From Marthasterias glacialis (taxonomy: Eukaryota; Echinodermata; Asteroidea; Forcipulatida; Asteriidae), in contig OU452232.1 in assembly GCA_911728455.2 (NCBI GenBank), positions 868,001 through 932,000 on the forward strand: a stretch of DNA of 64,000 nucleotides, read 5' to 3'. Shown here piece after piece: positions 1 to 11,100 of the stretch (its first letter is position 1; every line of letters starts with the position of its first letter). The notes beneath the pieces are model-generated. The model was not told where the DNA came from. It did not search any database and saw only the letters and a list, made by a program, of their open reading frames with translations. A program made the position numbers and the translations under genes.

Positions 1-447
1 TTTATTTTCCATGTATGTTGCATTGATTATCAAAATGATGAAAAAGAACATGATGGTGCTTTACATTTGTACAAAATGTTTTTGTAACTGCATATTCCAA
101 GTGTATTAACTTATTATTGTGTGCATTTTGTTGGTCTATGCCTCTGATGAAGGTCTGGTTTAGATCTTAAATTAAGGTCAACTACTTCATTTAATTTTGT
201 TTATTTACATTAATATTTGTATTGGTTTATTTTCTTTCTCAATATTTATTGAAATATTTTTCTCGATCTTAATGTTTATTTTAAACTGTGAAGGTTTTAT
301 TTCCACTGATATTGAGAGGTTGTAGGGATAATTACTAGATTCACAATGTAAAGAACTGTGATTTAAAAATTAAATCATTAATTTGAAGTAAAATCAGACA
401 AACATTTTAAAACATCAGTTATTAAATGATTGTAGTTTTCATTTTAG
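1..447. other. Noncoding, intron-like sequence
   Basis: AT-rich sequence with no convincing reading frame. It ends in a pyrimidine-rich tract and the acceptor AG at 446-447 and is probably intron upstream of the decayed VWC exon. The equivalent stretch in copy 2 is 52,386-52,833. Confidence 0.5.
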
Positions 448-607
448 GCTGGTACCCTAGACTGTGATGTTGAAGATTGCACAGAGCTTCCTTGTACTCG
501 GCTTCCAGATAATTACTGCCCTCTATGTTTGGATCAGGATTGTTGATTTGATCAATGGAGAATCTTTTCAACCAGCTGCAGATCAAAGAACAAACTCTAC
601 CTGTAAT
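448..607 (+). pseudogene. VWC-type exon fragment, copy 1, frame-broken
   Basis: VWC domains are short cysteine-rich modules of secreted or extracellular proteins, such as chordin-family BMP antagonists. The exon lies between an acceptor at 446-447 and a GTAAGT donor at 608. Its first half reads in frame 1 as the end of a VWC domain, with cysteine spacing that finishes in YCPLC. Its second half reads only in the next frame, as the start of another VWC domain with NGESFQP and NSTCN. The frame offset between the halves is +1. The copy at 52,834-52,993 shares it, so the lesion, if it is one, predates the duplication. The reading from an ATG at 464 gives 61 residues and lacks the first half. Product function cannot be claimed. 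Confidence 0.6.
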
Positions 608-935
608 GTAAGTCCTTCAGAGATTCTTTTGAATAACAGCCATTATTAATCAATAGCATTTGATATTGTCAAGTCTGCTAACACATTTCTGTATGAAAGT
701 AAAATAGTCTGCAGTAACTCTCACTTCTTAAAAACAAAGCAATACTCTCAAAGTACCGATATTTAAACAACAACATTGCAGTCAAGATGTTTTGTTGACT
801 AAATAAACACTGTTTGGTCATTCTTTTGTGTGATTGTCAGTGTTTAATATAAATTCATATTTATTAATTGATCAACAATTTGATTATTTTTCTGCTCAAT
901 TTTGAAAAGTTTCTTTTTGTTTTTTGTACTCTCAG

Positions 936-1141
936 GTGCATTCTGTTTGTATAAAGGAGAGAGATACTCCACTAATACAGCTTGGAAGAGTGGATGTGAT
1001 ATCTGTTATGATATTATGTTGAGTATCAAGCATACTGACCATGTTATCAATACCATCATCTACACTTTGATCAACTCAAACCCTCAAACCATCTTGGCAG
1101 CTCAAGTTCCTTGTGCACATACTCAGCATACAAGACAATGA
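936..1141 (+). pseudogene. VWC N-terminal half exon, copy 1, frameshifted
   Basis: After an acceptor at 934-935 the open frame reads GAFCLYKGERY...WKSGCDIC, the classical start of a VWC domain: Cys, then KGE, an aromatic residue, W, then Cys-x2-Cys. The next expected Cys is Asp. The rest of the frame does not resemble the second half of the domain. An 8-bp tandem duplication (CTCAAACC) near 1,082-1,090, absent from copy 2, shifts the frame so the reading ends at 1,141 instead of continuing for about 40 more residues as in copy 2. The preceding exon ends in a phase that does not match this one. Confidence 0.6.
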
Positions 1142-1479
1142 ACCTGTTAAATTATATGCCCTATATACACCTCCCTATGGGAAAAGAGACCAGGACATCA
1201 TTTCTAACATAAGTTCAGTGTCTGCTTGGACATAGTGAAGGCATGCTGCAACCAGAGCAAATCACAACACTTGCCCAAGATTGCAGTTATTGGAAGAAGC
1301 TTGTAGTTGCCTGCTCTGCAACCTAAGGATGATGATGATGATGTCTTCTAATGAGGATGACTTCTCTATGTTCCAACAACCTTGTATTACAACAGTCCTA
1401 TGTTCTGATAACCCCTCATGTTCTACACACTAGGGTTTGAGTGACGGTTAGGGTATGGATTAATATTGGGAACCTACAT
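1142..1479. other. Noncoding sequence after VWC exon
   Basis: Contains a short GAT-rich run near 1,329 and no convincing frame. It may be former 3' untranslated sequence. Confidence 0.4.
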
Positions 1480-1680
1480 ACTTTGGTATGTCAGAACATA
1501 ATGTTGGGTTTTTGGAACATAGGTGTGTCCAACCATAGGGGTGTCAGAACATAAAGTTGGGTTGTCGGAACATATGTATCCAACCAAAAGGGCATCAGAA
1601 CATAGGGGTGTTGGAACATAGGTGTTTCGGAACAAAGTGTTGTCTGAATAGGTGTGTCTGAACATAGGTGATTAAGCATG
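1480..1680. repeat. Degenerate minisatellite, units of about 18-21 bp
   Basis: Repeated units carry the core GAACATAGGGGTGTC with variants. The minus-strand open frames over it, rich in YVPT and SD, are by-products of the repeat. The copy-2 tract at 53,865-54,235 is nearly twice as long, so unit number has changed since duplication. Confidence 0.8.
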
Positions 1681-3718
1681 TTGATGGAAGCTCAAGGTCT
1701 TTGAGGAATACTGTTGTAATCATTATATTAACTGGAAATCTAAATTTATTTTGTTATCATCATTTATATACAAGTTGACAGACATAAGATGGAACCTTGG
1801 TGGGAAGTAAAAGAACTGATTAATATTGGAGATCGTTTTCCACTTTTGTAATAACTCAATTGTTTACATCAGTCTCAATGGAGAAGACAGCCTGATGATG
1901 ATTATTAATTAATATCTCAGTTATACCTACTGAGCAAGTTGATCAAGATGAACAGAAATAAGATTATATTTAATCCCACAGTCAACAAAAAAATGATCCT
2001 TTCATGCCACCTTGATTACAGAACCTCATAAACTGGACTCAAAACAATTGAACTAATTAGGTTGAAACAAAAGAAGTGTTTTATTTACAAGCAAATGTAA
2101 GAGACTTTGATGTTGGGTTGTTATTTTCCTGCGTGTATCGATATGCAATTTCAGAATCTACAGAATATTTATAGTTTCCCAAACTAATGTACATATAGTA
2201 TGCACAGACCTTGGTTGTAATCTAAAGTTATCCATGACGGATCCAGAATGCATTTTAAATATACAAATGGTGTGTAAAAAATTGTTGTATTAATTAATCG
2301 GTTTTCATACTTCATCATCGCTTAAGCAAGCATTTGCAAATTCTCAATACAAAGGAATATCTTACTTTCTTTGGAAGTCAAAGTCAGTTTATGTTTTAAG
2401 GGTTACAAAGCTGTTTGGTTGAATATGGTTATCACCACACATTACATCCGGATACATTTGTGTACAATCGAATAGTTCAACATTTCCATGAGAGTTTTGG
2501 ATGAATGAGTGTTTGAGGTTTGTTAGGGTTTTAAAAAGTCATTAGAATAATGGAATAATAATGAGATAGACTGTGTTACAACTATGAGGTGAAGACATAT
2601 ACCTCAATAGTTAAGTAATTTAACCCTCCTTCCGTAAATATCTTCTAAAAGTTTCACTAGGGGGCCTTTGTAAACATCGCCATTGAATCACCAAAACTAG
2701 CCACACTAATAACCCAAGCAAAACGTGGTTGGTAGTATTTCCCATTTTATATTTTCTCATTTACATCAGAAGAAAACTGAAACACCAGACATTTTATTTT
2801 AACATTGCCGTTTTTTTTAGAGTCTAAACTACCCAAAAGAGATTACCACACATGGTCTCAATAATTGCAAACATTACTTGTTTTTCTTTCATCACCTATA
2901 GACTTCAAATCAGATAATTTGATTCCATTAGTAATGAGTCCTTTTCCGTCACGCCCATGTTTAGTATTCCTAATAGCGATTTTGGCATTTCCCTTTTAGG
3001 AAGAGGAAACAATGGAATTTTGAAAGTATTGGTTTAATTTTCCGATTAGGTAGAATGTTTGGTCCAACAAGTTCTCTAGTTGTACGTTCAGTATTTATTT
3101 TCATTTGACCACACAAAAGAGGGCGCTATTCAACATGACATTCACAGACTGATATCATGAATAACTAACAACATGTTTGCATTTAATGTGCCACACAATT
3201 ATCTATGGCCACAGAAATAGTTAGCAAAGCAAACTGGTCGTGCAGATAATTGCTATATTAATTTGTTATAATTAATTAATTTGTTATGATTAATTTTTAT
3301 AAATGATTGCAACCCATGTCTTTGTGGTTAACTTTTTCGTTTAAAACTCTAAATTTTGAAATGATTGTTATAAGAAACAGTTAACTCTTGTTACATCGTC
3401 TTTATTTTGTACATTTGGTTTAATGTATATCTCATGCAAAAGTTTGTAAAGCGCGTCCAACCCTAATTATTAAAAATTTATTCGTAATGGCCAGCAATCA
3501 ATTGCTTCGGTTGTTAAACGTTTCGTCAACGTTTGTTCAAATGAAGCTTGATTCGCTAGAAGTGTCAGCACCATGGCTATCACGCAGTAGTCATTTGTTG
3601 ACATCTTAAAATAACTATATCTTGTATCAATAAATTTAAATCTCATTAGTTATAGTGCCCAGAAACTTTGGATGGATATAATCTGGAACACTTGACATGA
3701 ACGCTGATAAGCTTTTAG
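1681..3718. other. Noncoding stretch
   Basis: No frame, domain or RNA gene recognised. It is conserved with copy 2 (54,236-56,274) at the same level as the rest of the duplication, with no sign of selective constraint by eye. Confidence 0.5.
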
Positions 3719-3807
3719 GTGTATGGCCGGCAGCATCCAGCCGTGCACAGTACGATAATGGGCTACCTTGCTGGGATCGTCGGTGACTCGTTCATTCTAT
3801 CACTGAG
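3719..3807 (+). other. Possible small exon (weak)
   Basis: An 89-nt open stretch, richer in G+C than its surroundings, lies between an AG at 3,717-3,718 and a GTATAG donor at 3,808. It reads VYGRQHPAVHSTIMGYLAG and onward without a stop. The pyrimidine tract before the acceptor is poor. In copy 2 (from 56,275) the same frame has a stop and the donor is deleted. I recognise no domain. Confidence 0.2.
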
Positions 3808-4900
3808 GTATAGCTGGGAGAGAGGAACAATCTGTAGGTCAGTGGTTATTATTTTTTAGCAATTTAAGAAAAGTAAAACGCTTCTGAAACTTTACATTAT
3901 TAAAATTATTGTGCTATGCAGTTACCACCACCGTCCTGAGGGAAGCCGCCCCAGAGAAGGGTTACTACCCAACAATTCTCTTTTCCATTATAACTAATGT
4001 TAATGTGGTTTTTCTGTTGTCGTAGGTTTTTTTATTTTAAGAGAAACTACCGAAGGTTACAAATATTTAACACGGTTTTTGCTTTAGAATTAAATAATCA
4101 TTGGAGAAAACGAAACGTATTTACTTAGTTTTACAATTTCAACGTGTATACATGGACACCCATTCAAATAAGGTTGATTTTCAAGGAACCGTATGGCCTA
4201 AAAAGAAATCTGACATTTTGAACAATGTCCAAGAGGGTAAAATAAATAATTAAATCATAAACAAATTTAAAAGCAACAAAAAGAAAGACTATATTTATAT
4301 AAAAATAACACTGAGTCAGGAGGATAAAACAAAACTAGTAAAAATAGTACGAATAGTAATTACTGTCAAATGGATTTGATTTATTGAATCAGTGTGTTTT
4401 TCAATTAAAATGTACTCAGCCTTCAAACAATAACTCTGCTATCCTACAAGAAAATTCAGTCGTTTGAAACAAATTAAAATCGTATTTGTTAATAAATTGG
4501 GGTCGGAAACCATACGCGTATTTTCACCTTTGAGGGATCCGTATAAATTTTCCGAACCGTTAAAGTGATATACCGCCCTCACTGTTTTTTCCTTTGGGGG
4601 GGGGGGCTATGTTTATTGTTTTTCTGAACGCACTATAAACATTAAGTTGATGGCTTTCTACTACGACCAAGTTAATTTACTAGTTATTTTCTCGAAGTAA
4701 ATTGAAAAGTCAACCCTAATGCAGTCCTTTTTTTGCCACAAACTAACCATATTGACCAGCATCTTGTCTACCGAGCAGCTTACAGTAGAGGCGCTATCGG
4801 TACATTAAATCATTGTATTTTGGTCTATGTGGTCAATGGTTCAGATTCCATTGATCAAACGACCCTTCAACAATGCTCGCGAGTTTGTTCACTTCATAAC
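3808..4900. other. Noncoding stretch
   Basis: AT-rich, with a homopolymer G run near 4,598 and no gene seen. The part near 4,490-4,830 resembles sequence around 5,150-5,400 and 5,750-6,000, so old local duplications are likely. Confidence 0.45.
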
Positions 4901-4904
4901 ATTT

Positions 4905-5040
4905 TAAGTTGGTTACGGCGCTGCAACTATCTCGCAACTCTGATCCGTGTTGCCACCGGTTCGGGGTTCGATTCTGGCTCATGCCAAAAATACGGAAGGT
5001 GGCAGTGGGTTTTTTTGGGGGGGAGGGGGTTGGGTTTTTT
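4905..5040 (+). mobile_element. tRNA-derived SINE remnant (B box only)
   Basis: A B-box-like GGTTCGATTCT is present at 4,975-4,985. The A-box half seen in the copy-2 element (57,246 onward) is missing here. The copy-2 element ends in a long TTG microsatellite, whereas this one ends in a short G/T-rich run. Confidence 0.6.
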
Positions 5041-5113
5041 AAGCTACCGCAAATAAAATTGTTAGTCTTCCGACTCATCAACTTGTGTTTGTCAAATATT
5101 TGAAGAGAGCGGA

Positions 5114-6010
5114 TTGTATCTTAGAGGGAAATTGGCATCCTAAACTCTAGCCACACAAATCCTAGTCGAGGAGTTGATTATTGCCTGATTTTATGATGTC
5201 ATGTCCAGTTATCCGTACTGAAAAGTCGACTGTTAAGGTTGCATACCGCCTTCTATCAGTCGCGTGTTATAGGCTTTTCTCCATTGTTTGTTTTCATCGC
5301 GCCGTTAGAGGAGGTTGATGGAATTCCACAAGGACCATAGTGACTTTGAAGTGAAGTTTCATTTGTTTTTACTGAACCCGTGCATGTAATATTTCAAGTA
5401 AACCGTGTAATGTTGCAAGTTTAAACTTTACAATACGTGCATTTAGATTACAAGCCCTCGACTTGGCACTATTTCTTAAACAAAAATACTGATAGAGACA
5501 TCATTTATGTAGACAATATTAAACAGTTTTACAGTGAATAATAATTGTTTTAACATTTTTAAAGTTGTGAAAATTCACGAGCCGAAACAGAAGTCTATTT
5601 AAAGTTCGATATACCCAGAAAAAATAACCATCAGTGGAGACAAAAGATCGCCTATAAACTCAGCAAAGTTTAGGAAACAAACTAAAATTCTTAATTAATT
5701 AGCAAAGAAATAATTCGCGAAATGTATCTTAGAGGGAAATAACATCCTAAACTCTAGCCACCCAAATCCTGGTCGAGGAGTTGATTATTGCAGCCCTGAG
5801 TCTTTTTGATGTCCCGACCAGTTATCCGTACTGAAAAGGCGACCGTTAAGGTTGTATACCGCCCTCTATCAATTGCACTTTTTAAGGGTTTTCCATTGTT
5901 TGCTTTCATCTTGCCGTTGATGGAATTCTACAAGAACCATCGTGACTTTGAAGTGAAGTTTCAAGTGTTAATCACTAGTTACCATAATTATGTAATTTTG
6001 CTTCTTCAAT
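5114..6010 (+). repeat. Local tandem duplication, two units of about 280 bp
   Basis: The unit that begins GTATCTTAGAGGGAAAT starts near 5,116 and again near 5,723. Both contain a shared core ending CCAGTTATCCGTACTGAA. The same pair exists in copy 2 at about 57,613 and 58,221, so it predates the segmental duplication. Short open frames over it are not credible genes. Confidence 0.75.
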
Positions 6011-6039
6011 TTTTATAGAAATTATGCCCTTTTAGATTT

Positions 6040-6610
6040 CAAAATGCGTGTTTGTTCTCCCGATGTGTTTGACGTGTAATAAACAACGGGCACATTGGCC
6101 ACCATGTGTACCTTTCAGCCTCGTTTTGAAAGTTCATACAAGCAAAGGCGTGGATGGATGTTTATTAATGAAAGACAGGGCATTTTGTGAACAAGGCGAA
6201 ACGCATGTCTGTTTTCCCGTTGTATTTGACGTATAATCAATAATGGATTATTCGTTTGAATACAGACAGAACAAAATATTAATTGATGACTACTTATCAG
6301 CAAATAATTAATGCACAACCTTTCAAATACTTGGGTTACCGAAAATAAAATTTGTATTTGTAATTTTTTTCATTATTATTCGTTGCCACCATCTTGTTGC
6401 TTTTATACATTGGAATCAATCTCACCAAACCGAGGCTGTGCGGGATTTTAGTCTGGCTCCTTATGAGGACCAGTGGTGTAAACTTAATTGCACAGAGGAA
6501 CAGGACAACAAGATTCCCATTTAAGCTAAGGCTCAATGGAAGGCTGACAAGTTGTTTGCTCTCTATGAGTTGATGGGGTTTAAGGTAAAGTTAGAATAAA
6601 CATTTCAGAC
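6040..6610 (+). pseudogene. Coding-like repeated block (TEAVRDF / KADKLFALYELMG), stop inside
   Basis: One forward frame reads QTEAVRDFSLAPYEDQWC, then CTEEQD, a TAA stop, then KADKLFALYELMGF up to a GTAAAG at about 6,586. Related blocks at 59,000-59,160 and 60,110-60,305 carry the same stop position. I do not recognise the protein. It looks like an old captured exon or part of an unclassified repeat family. Confidence 0.3.
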
Positions 6611-8114
6611 GATTCGTGTAGGCTTACTTGTTTTGTAAGTGTGTTGCAGTTACAATATAAATCTTGATATTTATCTCATTCAAACTAAGTATAAATCTAG
6701 GCTGGAAGGGCATTCCAAATGCTTCACCCTATTATTGGGTTCAGTGAAGATCACTTTTTATGTCCATTAAGGGATCGTGACATAGGGACCGTGTCCAAAA
6801 TTGTGTAGGCAATTATTAAAGGTTGCTGAGACTTCGCATTTCACTGCTCCTTCCTGAACCATTGGAATCCCACAGTGAATGAGTACCTTATAAATACAAT
6901 GCATGTGATTTGTATGTAAATGAGAATTATATAATACTGAAAGGTTGGTTTTGGTTGTCATGGTAAGGCAGTAGTTAATCTATTGAAGACCTAAACAATC
7001 CAACAAGCCAACTGATGGGTTGTGATGTAACTGGTAAGTGCCTTGCCTCATTGTAAAGGTACAGTACGCTTCAATTTAGAGTTTTCCCCAAACAACGAAC
7101 CGCTTGCCGTATGTTGAAAACCCCCAAACAGTAATATAAACCAATGCCTGCATCCAGTACAGAACTCATTGGCAAAATCCTCAATGCCATCAAACAAATC
7201 CTTCCAACCATTCCATTGTGACTCAGTCGCCTGACGATCCCACTAATGTTTCAACTTTGTCCTGCCCTCTACTCCTAGATAGTATACCTTGCTCTCAGTT
7301 AGATGTTTCATCATCATTAAAATTAGTTTAAGAAAATTTGTCTCGCTTAACCTTAATGCCCTAAAAATGTTGCTTCCCTGTATGCAGTTGCCCAGTCATT
7401 GGGAAAAAATATTTAAATTTTGGTTCACTTTATTTGTTAGTATGAGAGGTGCAGTATCATACACCATCAAAATAAACTGAGCAATACTCAAAGTGGTCAA
7501 AGTACAGCAACTATTTTCGCTAAGCAGCAAATATTAAGTAATATTTTCTTCTTTTAAAGCAGTTTTATTAAATTGGGTCTAGGGGACCTGGTGCTCAAAT
7601 CATCTGCCCGTGTTGTTAACCATAGGCATATCATTCTGTAGAAGTAAACATCGCTAAGTGTTTGTGTTACCGGTTCAGAACTCGAGTGTTTAAGTAACGG
7701 TTGATTTCATACATTGTATGTTTCCCTTAGACCAATTGCTTGACGTCTTGTGCGTTTTAGATTGATAATCTCATGACAGGCCTGAAGGGATTTATGTTGA
7801 TACCTACAGTTAGGTTTTATATTTTTCTTTTATCTTCATAATAATCGACCAACATCTGATTTTACCCAGACAAATAAATTGACCGAAATTCCACCGATCC
7901 CCGGCCAAGAGTATCGTAAAATACTAAATTAATAAATTATCGCTTAATCCTTTCATAATAACACGTATATTATTGTAAAAATCAATGTCTATTTGTGTTA
8001 AGGTTTGACCCGCCTCCGTTCTTGTCTACTGATGTACAGTAACTAAGCCGTAAAGTGGCAGCATCGTCTTTTAGCATAGCGCCCTCTGTTGGTGATGAAA
8101 ATAATAAACTGCAC
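6611..8114. other. Noncoding stretch with relic of a GGGCC-ended MITE
   Basis: No gene seen. At about 7,517-7,580 lies the right end of an element that is complete in copy 2 (61,436-61,638). The left part is missing here. The stretch 8,040-8,114 directly precedes the candidate first exon and may hold its promoter, but I see no decisive core promoter motif. Confidence 0.5.
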
Positions 8115-11100
8115 ATGTTGGGAATTACAGTCGTCTTAACGGCTCTGGGAGGATGTGGATTGAAAGTTGTCGAGGTAAGCGAGTATTAAATCATTGAAAT
8201 CAATGTATATTTAATGGAAATGTTCATGTATAATGTGGTATGTGGTAGTCTATACTTTGGTTTGATTTTGTGTAAAATACAATGGTTTGTTTGTGTCATT
8301 GGAGACTGTGAACAACTTGGTCAGTCAGCTCAGTGTGAGTACACTGTACAGACAGTGTATGAAGTACACCTTCACGTAATGTGTGCACTACACTAGCTCC
8401 CCATAGCGTTGTGTGGGCTGCGCCTGACACTAACGCCACCAATCCATCTCATTCACTTTGTGTGCGGCAAATTCTTCCTTGCTAAATAACAGTCATTCTT
8501 TTGGGACTTTCATGACAGTCCTTTGCAATCCCAATGATTTAAACTACTCTTGAAATTACCTTGAAATTAAAGTATCTGCTAGTAGTGCTACTGCTAGTGC
8601 TACACTGGTCAATGGGACTAATACTATACTAATTAGTGCTAGGACAGTTGTGATAATTGTTGAGCTGCCCTCCAGTGACATTCTTTGAAAGGGAATTCAC
8701 AGTAAATACATCCATTTTGCATGCAATGCTCAACATGTTATGGGCCATTCTTTTTTGACCGTGTATATTGAGTCATGGGTAAATTGGAAGTGGTTTCATA
8801 AAGATAAGGTGCCTCATAAAATTGACTGTTTGATGTTAGCTGCGGATGTTGTCTGGTACTTGCACTCAAAACAAGTGTTGGGTACCAGTAAACCAACTGT
8901 TGGCTTTTAATGATTTTGGACTGTATAATATTGCAGTACAGAACATGGTTGAAGCCGCAATCTTTACCTTGCACGCAACAATTGAGTATTCTGCAGTTCA
9001 TGCACATTTTGCATGGAATGGATCTTAGGTACATGTATACATACAGCCCATACACTCATCCGTATGGGCATAAACTACCATCGCATTATCAGCACACAAA
9101 CACACAAACATGTACGTTAAGTGTCAACCTCCTGCGTATTTACTTTACAATCTGTTTGAATCTGATAATTCTCAAAAGAGAAACATTAAATTTTGGTGTA
9201 GCTTGGCTTGTTCGAAACCATGACTACATGGTTTTGTAGTGCAAGTGGTATTCTCACAGAGAAAAACAGTCTGTCCTTTACAAGAAATTGAAATTAATTC
9301 TGTCAAAACATGCAGGAAAGCCTGGGAAAATGTGAAAATCCCCGGTGGTTCATGGGTGATGGTGCAAGATGTAAAGGCATGGTGAAGACCACCACGCTTT
9401 CACTTTTTAACAATCGATGGATTTTTTTAAATACTCCTTATGAACTCAAACAATTACAAAAACAAGTGTAACTCACTTTTGGGGAATAAAAGCACACAGT
9501 GAAAGGAAGTTTAGTATTTCATTTTATTGGACATCTACTGTCCTCTAGTGAAATAGATGTATTGCAGAAGTTTAAGCTTGGGAATTTTGTTAGACTCTGT
9601 TTAGACTTTTAAGAAAGTGACAAGGGGGTTTGCTACATTAATTTATTTTGATTTTATTTTGATTCTTTTGACAATACAATACTTTTATTTCACTGTACAA
9701 TGAAGCGGAACACTTTTAAAAGTTGGGGCAAGGAGTGCTGTAGAGAGGGTAAATTTTAGGGGTGCATAAGGGGGGGGGGCAACATTTTTCCTAGGGGGCA
9801 CTACTGGTCAATTAAATGGTACTTTCTGTTTCTATTTTTCCCAAACCCCTTTTCAGTGCTCTAATGACATGTTAAAGTAAAACAAAATACATTCTGCACG
9901 TAAATAATAGCCTAATAATAATTTAAAAACCATTGAAATTAATACGTAAAAGCTGGATCTTTGCATGTCAATTCAACACGCTTTGGGACCTCACCGTCAC
10001 AGATTGAAATGACATTTGGTGTGCTGATTGGCCTCCTTGAGAAACTCCAAGAACCAAAATTTTATGTCATTCACTGAATTATTTTTGGAGATATCAACTT
10101 TTGACTAATAAGCATGACCTGCTATATTTGGACAGCTGTATCTCCAAAACTAAAGCACCTAGAGAGAAAAAACGTTACATCATTGACACGGAATGACCTA
10201 GCTCATAAAATGTAACATTTTACTCTGGTAATTTTTAATCTTAAAAGTCCAGATTTCAAACAGGGGGCATCCCCTTGGCCCCTCCCCCTGCCTTGAACAG
10301 AGTGCAAGTTTCAGGGGTAGAAAAGAGTTACATTATTAACCCTATTAGGATCGGGGAGGGGGGGGGCATAATGTAATCCAAGCAGTTTGTTCATGGTGGT
10401 TTACATCACCGCAGCTATGGCTGCCACAGTGGGACATAATAATAATATTAGTTCTTTTATAGGGCATTTCACAATAATGTCTCAATGTGCTTTACATTAG
10501 TGCCCTGGTCATTGGGCCAATAACATTCCTGTAATCTTTCTCAGCTCCCTGGGGAGTATACAGCCCTGAGCTACTGTGGCACTCCAAAGGCTATTTCAAA
10601 CACAATATCAACCTGCATATATAAGGGCACAATAATCATGACCGGGATTCGAACCCACACCCTGATGACTTTATAACAACCAGAGTCCAGTGTGCTAGAG
10701 TCTCAAAAAGGACACAAATATTGTCTTGTAGGCTAACATGTAGGTTTTTAAAGACCTATACATTGATACTTGATTGACAAATTTTGTATAGGCCTACATG
10801 GACTACTCTTGTCATCAGATTCAAGTTGTTTGGATGCCAGTCACTTGTATACAGAATAGGTTTCTCAAAATGAAGAAAAAAATGATCAATAAGAATGGCA
10901 AGGTTTTTTTAGGGGGTAATAAATCAGAAAAGATAGAAAGAGTAGTAATCTAAAATTGTGTGTGTATGTTCGTTGCACCCATAGAGGAGTGTTTAGAAAA
11001 TAATTCTTGTAACATCTAAGATGGTCACTGCCAACTCACTAGGTGAATGATCCTATTATATTCTTAACATTGAATCTGAAACATGAAGGGCATATTATAT

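Larger units (their letters stand above)
1..8693 (+). repeat. Segmental duplication, copy 1 (matches 52,386-62,671)
   Basis: The sequence lines up base for base with the segment that starts at 52,386, in the same orientation, with scattered substitutions and small indels. Homology stops just after the shared GAAAGGG at 8,693 (62,671 in the other copy). It resumes at about 11,790 (63,281). Copy 1 is shorter because copy 2 has an internal tandem duplication of about 1.1 kb, a long TTG microsatellite and a fuller GGGCC-ended element. The unit includes decayed VWC exons at its left end and a candidate first exon at 8.1 kb. Confidence 0.93.

Noticed and set aside
1474-1679. Minus-strand frames rich in YVPTPLCSD (also 54,029-54,217)
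   Set aside because: Shadow of the GAACATAGGGGTGTC minisatellite.
10640-10660. Possible tRNA genes from GGTTCGAATCC boxes (also 11,377, 13,965, 26,089, 29,398, 57,317)
   Set aside because: The boxes are genuine Pol III-like motifs, but no acceptor or anticodon stems pair around them and the copies have SINE bodies and tails.
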